From: Pseudomonas saudiphocaensis
Lineage (GTDB): Bacteria; Pseudomonadota; Gammaproteobacteria; Pseudomonadales; Pseudomonadaceae
Direction of reading: 5' to 3'
Length of the DNA: 64,000 bases
Assembly: GCF_000756775.1 (NCBI RefSeq)
Contig: NZ_CCSF01000001.1
Coordinates: forward strand, 930,001-994,000
Shown: piece by piece, positions 36,793 to 46,386 of the stretch
How the letters are laid out: each line of letters opens with the position of its first letter
Position numbering within the stretch: position 1 is the stretch's first letter
Notes under the pieces: model-generated
What the model saw: only the letters and a program-made list of their open reading frames with translations
What the model was told of the DNA's origin: nothing
The model's database searches: none
Position numbers and translations under genes: made by a program

Positions 36793-37776
36793 ATGAGCAA
36801 CAAGGTCGCGCTGGTATTGGGCTCCGGAGGCGCGCGTGGATATGCGCATATCGGGGTCATCGAAGAACTGACGGAACGGGGTTACGATATCTCTTGTATC
36901 GCTGGCTGCTCCATGGGCGCAGTGGTTGGCGGAATCTACGCCGCCGGCAAGCTGGACGAATACCGCACCTGGATCGAATCGCTCGACTACTTTGACCTGC
37001 TGCGGCTGATGGACCCAAGCTTCAGCCTTGGCGCGATACGTGGCGAAAAGATCTTCGGGCGCATTCGGGACATGCTTGGCACGCTCAATATCGAGGACCT
37101 GCCGATTCCCTTCACCGCTGTTGCCGCCGACCTTACCAATCAACAGGAGATTTGGTTTCAGGAGGGCAATCTAGAGCAAGCCATGCGCGCTTCCGCGGCC
37201 ATTCCCAGCCTGTTCACGCCGGTCATTCAGGGCAACCGGGTGCTGGTCGATGGCGGCATCCTGAACCCTCTGCCGATCGTACCTGTGGTGTCCAGTCACA
37301 GCGATCTCATCATCGCGGTCAATCTCAATGCCAACAATCATCGGCAATACCCCTTGCCGGAGATTTTCAGGCCGGGGCGTTTCGACTCGATGATGACCTC
37401 CATCACTTCTCACATTCCTTTCTGGCCCAACAAGGACGAAGAAGAGCAGCTTGCGGAGCTGCAGGCCGGCGAGGCTGCCCGGAGTGGGCCACCCGCTGCG
37501 CCAACCGGAAACTGCCCACCGAAATCGGCCGAGGGTTCGAGGGTGGCGGATATAAGCGGTCCGGCATCGCTGCTGGAGCTGGTCAACCAGAGCTTCGAAG
37601 TGATGCAGTCTTCCCTGACGCAATACAAGATCGCCGGTTACCCACCCAATGTACTGATCAACATCCCCAAACGGGCCTGCCGCTTCTACGAGTTTTACAA
37701 GGCCCCGGAGCTGATCAAGCTGGGACGGATAGTGGCCAGCGATGCCATGGACAAGTACGAGACGGAGCAGTGCTAG
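36793..37776 (+). CDS. patatin-like phospholipase (RssA/YchK family)
   Basis: The 327-residue cytoplasmic or membrane-associated hydrolase has the oxyanion loop GSGGARGYAH at 10-19, the nucleophile Ser40 in GCSMG, and the dyad Asp153 in VDGGILNP. There is no signal peptide and no C-terminal barrel, so it is not the PlpD type. A low-complexity Gly/Pro/Ser stretch near 227-252 (AARSGPPAAPTGNCPP) is less usual. The ATG has AGGAGAA nearby. It is divergent from selD and converges on the AI-2E family gene. Confidence 0.87.
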   Translation: MSNKVALVLGSGGARGYAHIGVIEELTERGYDISCIAGCSMGAVVGGIYAAGKLDEYRTWIESLDYFDLLRLMDPSFSLGAIRGEKIFGRIRDMLGTLNIEDLPIPFTAVAADLTNQQEIWFQEGNLEQAMRASAAIPSLFTPVIQGNRVLVDGGILNPLPIVPVVSSHSDLIIAVNLNANNHRQYPLPEIFRPGRFDSMMTSITSHIPFWPNKDEEEQLAELQAGEAARSGPPAAPTGNCPPKSAEGSRVADISGPASLLELVNQSFEVMQSSLTQYKIAGYPPNVLINIPKRACRFYEFYKAPELIKLGRIVASDAMDKYETEQC

Positions 37777-37812
37777 GAGGCCGCTGAGCTATTGCCGCCG
37801 TGCCAGCGGACT

Positions 37813-38889
37813 TTACTCAGCGTGCTTTTCCGGCGCACTTGTGGGCGCACTGATCTGCGGAACCTCCTTGCGCACCCAGTCGCCCAGCAGGCTGTAGGCC
37901 ACAGCCAGCAACGTCGGCCCGAGGAAAAGCCCCATAAAGCCGAAGGCCAGCACTCCGCCGAACACACCCAATAGCACAACTACCAACGGCAGGTTGCCGC
38001 CTCGGCTGATGAGATAGGGTTTCAGGACGTTGTCCACCCCACTGATGATGAACATGCCCCAGATGCCGAGGAACACCGCCATTCCGTACTGCCCCTGCCA
38101 GACCAGCCAGGCAGTCGCAGGCCCCCAAATCAGTGGCGGCACCATCAGGAAGCTGAAGGCGAAAGTCATCAATCCCAGCAGCAAGGCGCCTGGCACGCCA
38201 GCAATGCTGAAGCCGATGTAGGCCAGGATCGCCTGAGCCGCTGCCGTACCAATCACACCGTTGACCACACGCTGCACGGTACCGGCCACCAGCTCCAGAT
38301 AATGGTCGGCACGCCCACCGATCAACCGATGCAACAAGCTGTGGACGAAGGCCGCGAGCTTGGGACCGTCGCGATAGAAGAAGAACACCAGCACCAGACT
38401 CAGGGCCAGCTCCAGCATCCCGCCACCGATGCGCGCACTGCGCATCAACAGCCAGTTGCCGACCTGCCCGATATAGGGGCGGATGGTGGCAAAGAAGGCC
38501 GTTCCCTGCTCATCCACCGTGTACCAGAGTTCTAGAAGGCTATCGCCTATCAGCGGAAGTTCCTCGAGCCAGCCTGGCGGATCCGGCAATCCTTCAACCT
38601 GAAGGTTATGCAGCAGGATATTGACCTCGCGAATCTGGTCGGCAATGTTCAGCCCCAGCCATATCAAGGGCACCGCAACCAGCACCATCCAACCGAACGT
38701 AAGCAATGTCGCGGCCAGGGTTGAGTTGCCATTGAGCTGACGCGTCAGCCAGCGCATTACCGGCCAACTGGCGAACGCCAATACCGCCGCCCAGAATAGT
38801 GCGGAGGCAAAGGGTGCCATCACCCACAGGCACGCACCGAGCAGTGCCAGAAGCAGGATCTGCACCAGCAGACGATCGTTGTTGAGCAT
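37813..38889 (-). CDS. AI-2E family transporter (PerM-like)
   Basis: The 358-residue membrane protein has about eight helices, beginning at about 6-45, with a large periplasmic segment from about 85 to 145. The family core SGVDNVLKPYLISRGGNLPL and GFMGLFLGP lies near 275-325. Members include TqsA (autoinducer-2 release) and ion antiporters; the substrate here is open. It is the last of a leftward group with the DUF4892 gene, 76 bases upstream. Confidence 0.85.
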   Translation of the reverse strand: MLNNDRLLVQILLLALLGACLWVMAPFASALFWAAVLAFASWPVMRWLTRQLNGNSTLAATLLTFGWMVLVAVPLIWLGLNIADQIREVNILLHNLQVEGLPDPPGWLEELPLIGDSLLELWYTVDEQGTAFFATIRPYIGQVGNWLLMRSARIGGGMLELALSLVLVFFFYRDGPKLAAFVHSLLHRLIGGRADHYLELVAGTVQRVVNGVIGTAAAQAILAYIGFSIAGVPGALLLGLMTFAFSFLMVPPLIWGPATAWLVWQGQYGMAVFLGIWGMFIISGVDNVLKPYLISRGGNLPLVVVLLGVFGGVLAFGFMGLFLGPTLLAVAYSLLGDWVRKEVPQISAPTSAPEKHAE

Positions 38890-38965
38890 CAGATTACCTA
38901 TCCGTGTAAACGTGGCATGACGGCAGCATCGGAAATTATGCGGCTATTGCAGTCTGAAACGCTCG

Positions 38966-39814
38966 TTAGCGCAATAGCCTGATACGCAGACCTTTTTCCG
39001 CCGAGGTGTCGCCCTCCAGACGGCGAGCGGAGATGCGCTCAGCCAGCAGAGCTTCATGCCAGGCCGCAGCGCCCTCACCTTCCAGCGCGACCCGTATGGT
39101 GCTGTCCAGACGCAGGACATTGGCCAGCAAGGCCGCCCACTCCTGGCTGGGCTCATCGGCCAGACGGGGGAGCCATAGGGTCCCCGCGTTTTTCAGCTGG
39201 CGCAGCAGCGTAGCCGGATTCGGCAGGATGACACCCAAAGGCTGCGCGGGACTGAACTGCTCCACGTGCAGATAGGGCCTGCCATTGCCCCGGGTGATGC
39301 CATATAGAGCTACCAGGTTACCGGAGTCGTCCGCCTGGCGGGCCAGAAGATAAGCCTGCTGCGCCTCCGGGCCGTAGAGGCTGGCGCGCTGGAAGATGTC
39401 ATTGGCCCAGAGGCTGCTGGAGCCGCATTCACGCCCCTCGCACCAGAACAGCAGTTCGGCTCCCGCCTCGATCAGCTGGTTGCGTGCATTGTTGAACGCT
39501 TCGATGCCGCTATGGGTTTCCGGCAGCTGGTAGGTAACTGCTGACAACTGACCTGTAGCAATGATCGGATTACTCGTTCTCACACGGCCACTGATACGGC
39601 GTATCCCGTCCATTGGGTAGGTACGTTCCAGCGCCGGCTGCTCCCTGGAGGAGACGACCTGCGCTTGGGGGTAGCTCGACATCACATCGATATTCGCGAC
39701 AGTGGAAAGCTCCACGGCGCCTGCCACGCTGGCAAACAGGGTCAGACCCAGCATTCCCATGGCTCTGAAAAGTCTAGATTCCCTGACCACGGCGGCCCTG
39801 TGGAGATCGGTCAT
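38966..39814 (-). CDS. DUF4892 exported protein
   Basis: The 282-residue product matches the DUF4892 type: an N-terminal signal sequence (MGMLGLTLFASVAGA, cleavage after about 33) and a mature region containing a PMDGIRRISGRVRTSNPI segment. Cysteines in FWCEGRECGSS could form a disulfide in the periplasm. The start is uncertain: ATG 39814 has only a distant AGGA, while the ATG giving MGMLG is 18 codons downstream. The function is unknown. Confidence 0.72.
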   Translation of the reverse strand: MTDLHRAAVVRESRLFRAMGMLGLTLFASVAGAVELSTVANIDVMSSYPQAQVVSSREQPALERTYPMDGIRRISGRVRTSNPIIATGQLSAVTYQLPETHSGIEAFNNARNQLIEAGAELLFWCEGRECGSSSLWANDIFQRASLYGPEAQQAYLLARQADDSGNLVALYGITRGNGRPYLHVEQFSPAQPLGVILPNPATLLRQLKNAGTLWLPRLADEPSQEWAALLANVLRLDSTIRVALEGEGAAAWHEALLAERISARRLEGDTSAEKGLRIRLLR

Positions 39815-39911
39815 TGCACTATGTTTCCTGCTGAGACGAAGGCCTCAGCCTCACCAGTTGGCAAAAGCGTGTCAAGCAGGGGTTTGCGACAGATTCTTGC
39901 GCAAGCTCCCG

Positions 39912-40778
39912 TTAGCTAGCCGCAGCGGCGAAGAACGGGTTGAAAACAGCTGCCACCGCCGCCGCCCCCGCCTGATCGTCCAGGTGCAGATGATGCCCAC
40001 CAGCCAGGTGATGGAGCTCAAACGGCAGGGCGTGCACACGCTCACGCAAGTCGGCATCCACCAGCAGGCCCTGCTCGGCCAGTACCAGACTGGTCGGACA
40101 AGCCACCGCCTGGATAAAGGCCTGTGCATGAGCAAGACTCAGACGCAGCGGCGACGGCAACATCAGCCGGGGATCGGTGCGCCAGGTATAACCGCCCGGC
40201 ACCGGCATCAGCCCCCTCTGCGCGAGCAGTTCCGCAGCCTCCCAACTGACCGCACCGACACCTTTCATGCGCGCCGCCACCGCTTGCTCGAACGTGGCAT
40301 AGACCGGTTTGCGCTTCTTCTCGACTTTCAGGAGCGCGCGCAATGCCTCACCGAGTTTCTGCGGCGCACCTTCGGCCTCCCCGGTGAAAGGAATAACGCC
40401 GTCGATAAGCGCCAGCCGCTCGACTCGCTCGGGCATGGCGCCAGCGAGCAAGACCGCGACGATGGCGCCCATGGAGTGCCCAAGCAGCGAAAAACGCTGC
40501 CAGCCAAACTGCTCCGCCGTCTGCAGAACATCATGGGCGTAGTCCCAGAGGTTGTACGCAGCGCCCCGGGGGCGATGTTCGGAATGACCGTGTCCAGGCA
40601 GGTCCAGCGCAACGATGCGTAGGCCGTCTAGCAAAGGCGCAAGTCGGCTGAAGGTCGCTGCGTTGTCGAGCCAGCCGTGCAGAGCGATAACCGGCTGGCC
40701 GTTCTCATGTCCATAGAGATGGGCCGCCACTTCAATGTGCGGCAGGCTCAGACGGACCTCTTCAAACACGACGCTCAT
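39912..40778 (-). CDS. alpha/beta hydrolase, copy A
   Basis: The 288-residue protein has ALHGWLDNAATF, the nucleophile elbow GHSMGAIV near residues 96-103 with the catalytic Ser, and HHLAGGHHLHLDDQ near the end with the catalytic His. The fold is of the epoxide-hydrolase/serine-esterase kind; the substrate is unknown. Its start overlaps the stop of the next upstream hydrolase by 4 bases (ATGA), so the two are coupled. Confidence 0.85.
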   Translation of the reverse strand: MSVVFEEVRLSLPHIEVAAHLYGHENGQPVIALHGWLDNAATFSRLAPLLDGLRIVALDLPGHGHSEHRPRGAAYNLWDYAHDVLQTAEQFGWQRFSLLGHSMGAIVAVLLAGAMPERVERLALIDGVIPFTGEAEGAPQKLGEALRALLKVEKKRKPVYATFEQAVAARMKGVGAVSWEAAELLAQRGLMPVPGGYTWRTDPRLMLPSPLRLSLAHAQAFIQAVACPTSLVLAEQGLLVDADLRERVHALPFELHHLAGGHHLHLDDQAGAAAVAAVFNPFFAAAAS

Positions 40779-41584
40779 GCAGCACCTCTTTCCAGCCCCA
40801 GATCGGCCCAGCGCGTAAACAACTGACGGAGCAGCCGCGTCGTATCCTGGGGATGCTCCAGCGGGAACATATGCCCGCCGGGCAAGGTATGCCCTTCGCC
40901 ATGGGCCATCAGACGCAGCAGATAAAGATGATGCGGCATCACCACCCGGCTTTTCTGCCCTCTCACCACTGCCAGCGGGATCTTGAGAGCATGGGGCCAG
41001 CCGGGAGTGATATGCGGCACGCTGCGGTAGATGCTGATTTCAGTGTCGGGATCAAAACGCAGACGCAGCCCTTTGGCCGTCGGCTCCAGTCCGTGCTCTA
41101 CATAAGCATCCAGACATTCTGGGTCGAAGGTTCGAAACAGCGCACGACTGGCGAAATATTCCCGTGCTTCCTCGACACTGGCGAACTCCTCGCGTCGCCC
41201 AAGAGTACGCCCGGCTGGCGTCAGACGATCAATAAAACCACAGCGCTTGGCGACCCAAATGACGGTCTGATCGAACCAGGTCGGCATGGGTGAATCGAGC
41301 ATGACCACCCCGCGGTATAGCTCGGGGCGCTGCAGCGCGGCGTGATAATGCAGCATGCCGCCAAGCGAATGGCCGACTCCCCAGACCGGCTCTTTAAGGG
41401 CCTCAAGTTGCTCCACTAGTTCCCGGACCAGGTTCTGCCAGTTGTCGTCCACCGGAAAGCGCGGGTCATGGCCGTGCACTTCGAGATGAGTAACGTCATA
41501 TTCAGGCGCCAGCAAACCGAACAGTTTGCGATAGGTGCCGGAAGGAAAGCCGTTGGCGTGGGCGAAGAAAATGCGCTGCGTCAT
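40775..41584 (-). CDS. alpha/beta hydrolase, copy B
   Basis: The 269-residue protein starts MTQRIFFAHANGFPSGTYRKL, with the HANGFP oxyanion motif, the elbow GVGHSLGGML near 86-95 and GGHMFPLEHPQDT near 242-254 providing the catalytic His. It is a distinct relative of copy A, not a recent duplicate. The ATG at 41584 marks the conserved start; the longer frame has no similarity. The substrate is unknown. Confidence 0.85.
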   Translation of the reverse strand: MTQRIFFAHANGFPSGTYRKLFGLLAPEYDVTHLEVHGHDPRFPVDDNWQNLVRELVEQLEALKEPVWGVGHSLGGMLHYHAALQRPELYRGVVMLDSPMPTWFDQTVIWVAKRCGFIDRLTPAGRTLGRREEFASVEEAREYFASRALFRTFDPECLDAYVEHGLEPTAKGLRLRFDPDTEISIYRSVPHITPGWPHALKIPLAVVRGQKSRVVMPHHLYLLRLMAHGEGHTLPGGHMFPLEHPQDTTRLLRQLFTRWADLGLERGAA

Positions 41585-41704
41585 TGGGTGCTGGATGCTT
41601 GAGAAAGACAGCCATTGTCTGGCGCCCTTCCCCACGCGGCAATCGGCCCATGGAGCAGAATGAAAGGCAGTCGCGCCAAACAAGGCGCCAGCGACGCCGG
41701 CTGG

Positions 41705-42145
41705 CTACTGGCCGGGGCGATCAGCCCCAAGCGGCACCACCGCGACCGTCAATCTTGAGATACAGCTGGCTTTGCCGTCTTCGCCGCTCAGGCGAATATC
41801 CCAGACGTGTGTAGAGCGCCCCAGGTGTACCGGGCGGCACACTGCCGTAACACGCCCGCTGCGCAGGCCGCGCAAATGGTTGGCGTTGACCTCCAGCCCC
41901 ACGCAATAGAAGTGCCCAGGATCAATGCAGTAGTGACTGGCCATTGACCCCAAAGTCTCGGCCAGCACCACCGAAGCACCACCATGCAGCAGGCCATAGG
42001 GCTGATGAGTGCGTGAATCCACCGGCATGCTGGCCGTGATGGATTGCTCATCGACTGCTTCGAAGCGGATATCGAGCAGTTCAACAATTGAATTCTTGCC
42101 GCTCGAGTTGAGCTGCTCGAGATCAGGTTGACGTTGCCAGATCAA
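41705..42145 (-). CDS. hotdog thioesterase (PaaI/YdiI-like)
   Basis: The 146-residue single-domain hotdog protein has the catalytic helix GLLHGGASVVLAETLGSMAS near 51-70, with the acidic residue on the helix as in YdiI, and a C-terminal strand WDIRLSGEDGKASCISRLTVAV. The start is a TTG at 42145 with GGAGG eight bases upstream; it overlaps sixA by 4 bases. YdiI-like enzymes hydrolyse aromatic or menaquinone-precursor acyl-CoA; here the substrate is unknown. Confidence 0.84.
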   Translation of the reverse strand: MIWQRQPDLEQLNSSGKNSIVELLDIRFEAVDEQSITASMPVDSRTHQPYGLLHGGASVVLAETLGSMASHYCIDPGHFYCVGLEVNANHLRGLRSGRVTAVCRPVHLGRSTHVWDIRLSGEDGKASCISRLTVAVVPLGADRPGQ

Positions 42146-42627
42146 AGGGGCTGCCTCCGCTTGTCGTCACGAGCCGGATGGCGCAGCCTGACAAGCTGCA
42201 TCAGCCCAGCCACCAGGTCCTCACCCTCCAGCTCGGCCAAACTCGCCGTGGCCATGGGTAGAGGCGTATCACGACGGCCATTGATCAGGAGATCACCCAG
42301 CACCCCAACCAGCGGCTGGTGTGTCACCAGAAGGATCTCCTTCTCGCTGCGACGGCCAAGATAAAGCAGCGCATCGCCCGGATCGGATTCGGGCGTAAGC
42401 CAGGGTACCGTTTCCACCTCGCCGCTGAAGCCAAGCTCCTGCCGTACGATCTCAGCAGTCTGCTGGGCGCGGTTGTATGGGCTGACAAGAATGACCTGCA
42501 ATTCGCGACCACGCAGATGGGCCGCGCTGTCCCGCACTTCAAGCTTGCCGGCATCATTCAGGTTGCGCTCGGCATCGGTACGCGCTCTCGGCTCGGCCTC
42601 GCCGTGACGCAATAGCCACAACTTCAT
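42142..42627 (-). CDS. sixA: phosphohistidine phosphatase SixA
   Basis: SixA removes phosphate from protein histidines, for example on ArcB or the nitrogen phosphotransferase NPr. The 161-residue product has the histidine-phosphatase RHGEAE motif at residues 7-12 with the catalytic His8, and VTHQPLVG near 99-106 with the second His. Length is normal. It overlaps the DUF4389 gene (ATGA) upstream and the thioesterase downstream. Confidence 0.91.
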   Translation of the reverse strand: MKLWLLRHGEAEPRARTDAERNLNDAGKLEVRDSAAHLRGRELQVILVSPYNRAQQTAEIVRQELGFSGEVETVPWLTPESDPGDALLYLGRRSEKEILLVTHQPLVGVLGDLLINGRRDTPLPMATASLAELEGEDLVAGLMQLVRLRHPARDDKRRQPL

Positions 42628-42959
42628 GCTTGCGGCTCCTTCGGTACATCGGACGCGGCCGGAGGAGGTGTTTCGATATCAGCAGGACGCGGCAGCGGCC
42701 AGTCGGACATCGGCCAGGGTTTGCGATCGGTATTGAAGGTAGCGAACCGGCCAATCTGGGCAACGTACTGGCTGAGGCTATCGCCAAAGCCGCGCAGACT
42801 CTCGTTGACCTTGCCGTTCAATGCACGCATGACCAGCTGCGCAACCACGACCACCAGCAACACCACCTCGGCGATCTGCCAGACGAAAAAGAAAATCAGC
42901 ATCCATATCGCGCGCATGATCAGCGACTGGCGCTCGGCATTAGTGTGGGATGAGTTCAT
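42624..42959 (-). CDS. DUF4389 single-pass membrane protein
   Basis: The 111-residue protein has a membrane segment at about 17-43 (IWMLIFFFVWQIAEVVLLVV) and a Pro-rich C terminus ending PPPAASDVPKEPQA. This fits the DUF4389 type found next to gpsA and sixA. The function is unknown. It starts 21 bases after gpsA and overlaps sixA. Confidence 0.8.
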   Translation of the reverse strand: MNSSHTNAERQSLIMRAIWMLIFFFVWQIAEVVLLVVVVAQLVMRALNGKVNESLRGFGDSLSQYVAQIGRFATFNTDRKPWPMSDWPLPRPADIETPPPAASDVPKEPQA

Positions 42960-42980
42960 CGGTATCTCCGCTGTTCTGGC

Positions 42981-44003
42981 TCAAAAGCCGTCGGTCGAAA
43001 TGAAATCCACGTCGGTTTTTGGCTCGCCACGCATCAGCAGTCCGATCACCTGTTCCAGCGTGTGGCCCTCGAACAGGATGGCATGCAACCCTGCGACCAA
43101 TGGCATGTAAACCTGTAATTCTTCAGCCCTGGCCTTCAGCACCCGGATGGTATTGACCCCCTCGGCGACCTCTCCGAGACGTGAGACCGCCTCATCGAGG
43201 CTCAACCCTTGGCCAAGCGCGTGACCTACCTGGAAATTGCGACTCTTTTCCGACGTACAGGTAACGATCAAATCGCCAACCCCGGCGAGGCCGAGGAAAG
43301 TCATCGGGTTGGCGCCCAGCTTGACAGCGAAACGGGTCATTTCGGCAAGAGCACGGGTAATCAGCATACTGCGGGTATTCTCGCCCATGCCCAGGGCAGC
43401 AGCCATGCCGGCCATAATTGCATAGACATTCTTTAAGGCACCGCCCAGCTCGACACCGAAGCGATCTGTACTCGCGTAAACGCGGAAAGTACGCCCGTGT
43501 AGCACGGCCTGTACCTGCTGGCACACCGCTTCATCAAGGCTGGCGACCACAGTGGCGGTCAGGGCATGCTCGGCAACTTCTCGCGCCAGGTTAGGTCCGG
43601 AAAGCACACCAATACGGGCCTGCGGAGCAATTTCTTCAAGAATTTGGCTCATCAACTTAAAGCCCTGAGCTTCGATCCCCTTGGTGGTGCTGACCAGGAT
43701 TTTACCCGCCAACCGCTCAGCGAACGGCGACAGCGCCTGACGCAGCGCGATCGATGGTAGCGCTACGAAAATCAATTCGCAGTCGTCGAGTGTCTGACCG
43801 AGGTCAGTGACCGGATCAATCTGCTCTAGCAGCATTACGTCCTTGAGATAGCGTGGATTCTGGCGCAGGGTGCGCATGATCTCGGCCTGCTCGGGGTCAC
43901 GCATCCACAGGCGCACGCTGTGGCCGTTCTCGGCCAGCAGATTAGCTATGGCGGTTCCGAAGCTGCCGCCGCCAAGCACCGCGATGGGTTGCTGTTCAGT
44001 CAT
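42981..44003 (-). CDS. gpsA: glycerol-3-phosphate dehydrogenase [NAD(P)+]
   Basis: GpsA makes sn-glycerol 3-phosphate from dihydroxyacetone phosphate for phospholipid synthesis. The 340-residue enzyme has a Rossmann motif [13 protein letters not shown] near residues 8-20, STTKGIE near 105, [12 protein letters not shown] near 135 and the catalytic-lysine segment [15 protein letters not shown] near 185-200. The ATG at 44003 gives [11 protein letters not shown]; seven upstream codons are not conserved. It heads a leftward operon with DUF4389, sixA and a thioesterase, opposite fabA. Confidence 0.94.
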   Translation of the reverse strand: MTEQQPIAVLGGGSFGTAIANLLAENGHSVRLWMRDPEQAEIMRTLRQNPRYLKDVMLLEQIDPVTDLGQTLDDCELIFVALPSIALRQALSPFAERLAGKILVSTTKGIEAQGFKLMSQILEEIAPQARIGVLSGPNLAREVAEHALTATVVASLDEAVCQQVQAVLHGRTFRVYASTDRFGVELGGALKNVYAIMAGMAAALGMGENTRSMLITRALAEMTRFAVKLGANPMTFLGLAGVGDLIVTCTSEKSRNFQVGHALGQGLSLDEAVSRLGEVAEGVNTIRVLKARAEELQVYMPLVAGLHAILFEGHTLEQVIGLLMRGEPKTDVDFISTDGF

Positions 44004-44545
44004 GAGGTGTCCGTTTCGAGCCATTTACCGGCGATGCCAGCATTATACGTTGCAGCAGGCGCACAGTCAGAACAAAGACTGGCAGTCTCTGAAGCATCAG
44101 GTAACAGATCCAACCAGCCCTAACAGTCCCTTGCTCCGCCTTATGCCGACCATCCCCCCATGGTCTATAAGGGAACCGAGTGTCAGAAGGTCGTTGTCAG
44201 AACGTAGGAGTGTTAAAGTAGCGCCCCGTTTCCGTCATGAAATCGCTCGAGCGCAGGCGGAAGCGCACGACATAGCCGTTTGTAAGCAACCTTGAAACGC
44301 AGTTAGCGAGGATTAGACAAGGCGAAATTCGGCCAGAGATCGCACTTTACAGCTAATAATTGTGCCTTTTATGGAGTTTTTAACCTTAGCCTGGTCTGGT
44401 GCAGTTGCCTTCAGAGGAGCCCCGTGCTGTGACTTTAGGCGCAGGGTGGCAGTCTATGACTAGTCTTTTATGATCAGACTCTTGATTTTCGAGTCGAATG
44501 AAAAGCAGCAAGCCCTTCCATGTAAGGGACCATTGAGGAATACGC
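44004..44545. other. 542-base gap between gpsA and fabA
   Basis: The gap carries both divergent promoters. I find no coding frame with credible codon use. A short inverted repeat AGTCT / AGACT lies at 44462-44466 and 44476-44480, close to the fabA start. A fabAB regulator such as DesT acts at this promoter in P. aeruginosa, but I cannot place a DesT site with confidence. The length leaves room for a small RNA or a long leader. Confidence 0.5.
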
Positions 44546-45061
44546 ATGACCAAACAACAGGCCTTTACTCGGGAAGATCTGCTCCGTTGCAGCCGCGGCG
44601 AGCTATTCGGCCCCGGTAATGCGCAACTGCCCGCACCGAACATGCTGATGGTCGATCGCATCGTTCATATCAGCGAGGTGGGTGGCAAGTACGGCAAGGG
44701 CGAATTGGTCGCCGAGCTGGATATCAATCCGGACCTCTGGTTCTTTGGCTGCCATTTCGAAGGCGATCCGGTCATGCCTGGCTGCCTCGGTCTGGATGCC
44801 ATGTGGCAGCTCGTCGGCTTCTACCTCGGCTGGCAAGGCAACCCAGGTCGCGGTCGCGCTCTGGGATCTGGGGAAGTCAAGTTCTTCGGCCAGGTTCTGC
44901 CGACCGCCAAGAAAGTCACCTATAACATTCATATCAAGCGCACCATCAGCCGCTCACTGATCCTCGGTATCGCCGATGGCACAGTCAGCGTTGATGGCCG
45001 CGAGATCTACAGCGCCGAAGGTTTGCGTGTCGGCCTGTTCACCTCTACCGATAGCTTCTGA
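44546..45061 (+). CDS. fabA: bifunctional 3-hydroxydecanoyl-ACP dehydratase/isomerase
   Basis: FabA dehydrates 3-hydroxydecanoyl-ACP and isomerises it to cis-3-decenoyl-ACP, the branch point of unsaturated fatty acid synthesis. The 171-residue product has the active-site [22 protein letters not shown], with His70 and Asp84. It forms a dimer of hotdog folds. It is followed by fabB after 11 bases, the standard anaerobic unsaturated-fatty-acid operon. Confidence 0.97.
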   Translation: MTKQQAFTREDLLRCSRGELFGPGNAQLPAPNMLMVDRIVHISEVGGKYGKGELVAELDINPDLWFFGCHFEGDPVMPGCLGLDAMWQLVGFYLGWQGNPGRGRALGSGEVKFFGQVLPTAKKVTYNIHIKRTISRSLILGIADGTVSVDGREIYSAEGLRVGLFTSTDSF

Positions 45062-45072
45062 AGGACTTCCGC

Positions 45073-46290
45073 ATGCGTCGCGTCGTGATCACCGGCCTGG
45101 GTATCGTTTCCTGCCTCGGCAATGACAAAGACACCGTCTCCGCTAATCTGCGTGCCAGCCGCCCCGGCATTCGCTTCAATCAGGCCTACGCGGACATGGG
45201 CCTGCGCAGTCAGGTCTCCGGTTCAGTCAATCTGGACCTGGAAGAGCTGATCGACCGCAAGATCCTGCGTTTCATGGGCGATGCGGCGGCTTACGCCTAT
45301 CTGGCTATGCAACAGGCTCTGGAAGACTCGGGCCTCAGCGCCGATGACATTTCCAATCCACGTGTCGGCCTGATTGCCGGTTCCGGTGGCGCCTCGACCA
45401 TCAACCAGATGGAAGCCATCGATATCCTGCGCGACAAGGGCGTCAAGCGCATTGGCCCGTATCGCGTGCCACGCACCATGAGCAGCACGGTCTCTGCCTG
45501 TCTGGCCACGCCGTTCCGCATCAAGGGCATCAACTATTCCATCGCATCGGCCTGCGCCACTAGCGCACATTGCATCGGCCATGCAATGGAACAGATCCAG
45601 ATGGGTAAGCAGGACGTGGTTTTCGCCGGTGGTGGTGAAGAGGAGCACTACAGCCAGAGCTGCCTGTTCGACGCCATGGGCGCCCTCTCCAGCCAATACA
45701 ACGAGACGCCGGAGAAAGCGTCCCGCGCCTACGACGCCAAGCGTGACGGTTTCGTCATCGCCGGCGGCGGCGGCATGGTGGTAGTCGAAGAACTGGAGCA
45801 CGCCCTCAAGCGCGGCGCCAAGATCTATGCAGAAATCGTTGGCTACGGCGCCACTTCCGATGGCTACGACATGGTTGCCCCGAGCGGCGAAGGCGCACTG
45901 CGCTGCATGCAGCAGGCGATGGCCACCGTTGAAGGCGAGATCGACTACCTCAACACCCACGGCACTTCCACGCCGGTAGGTGACGTGGCGGAAATCAAGG
46001 CTGTGCGCAACATGTTCGGCGACAAGATCCCGGCCATCAGCTCGACCAAGAGCCTGTCCGGCCACTCCTTGGGCGCAGCAGGTGTTCATGAGGCGATCTA
46101 CAGCATGCTGATGATGGAAGGCAACTTCATCGCTGGCTCAGCGAACATCGATGAACTGGACCCGGAAGTAGCCGACATGCCGATCGTTCGCGAGACTCGC
46201 GAAAATGCCAAGATCGACACCGTGATGAGCAACAGCTTCGGCTTCGGTGGAACCAACGCTACTCTGGTGCTCAAGCGTTGGAAAGGCTGA
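45073..46290 (+). CDS. fabB: 3-oxoacyl-ACP synthase I
   Basis: FabB extends the cis-unsaturated acyl-ACP made by FabA. The 405-residue thiolase-fold enzyme has the Cys-His-His triad at Cys161 (ASACATSAH), His296 ([12 protein letters not shown]) and His331 (SGHSLGAAG). It forms an operon with fabA and ends in a strong terminator. Confidence 0.97.
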   Translation: MRRVVITGLGIVSCLGNDKDTVSANLRASRPGIRFNQAYADMGLRSQVSGSVNLDLEELIDRKILRFMGDAAAYAYLAMQQALEDSGLSADDISNPRVGLIAGSGGASTINQMEAIDILRDKGVKRIGPYRVPRTMSSTVSACLATPFRIKGINYSIASACATSAHCIGHAMEQIQMGKQDVVFAGGGEEEHYSQSCLFDAMGALSSQYNETPEKASRAYDAKRDGFVIAGGGGMVVVEELEHALKRGAKIYAEIVGYGATSDGYDMVAPSGEGALRCMQQAMATVEGEIDYLNTHGTSTPVGDVAEIKAVRNMFGDKIPAISSTKSLSGHSLGAAGVHEAIYSMLMMEGNFIAGSANIDELDPEVADMPIVRETRENAKIDTVMSNSFGFGGTNATLVLKRWKG

Positions 46291-46309
46291 TCGGTTAGCT
46301 GCAGATAAC

Positions 46310-46338
46310 AAAACGCCCCGACTTGGTCGGGGCGTTTT
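46310..46338 (+). terminator. terminator after fabB
   Basis: AAAACGCCCCGAC and GTCGGGGCGTTTT form a perfect 13-bp stem around TTG, followed by T's, 20 bases after the fabB stop. The A run makes it usable from both sides; sstT converges from the right. Confidence 0.9.
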
Positions 46339-46386
46339 TGTTTGTGGCTTTGCAGACAAGCCCAGAGGCTTCCGGTTACTGTCCGA

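Noticed and set aside
44462-44480. A short inverted repeat near the fabA start considered as a DesT operator.
   Set aside because: The 5-bp arms are too short and I cannot match them to the known site with confidence.
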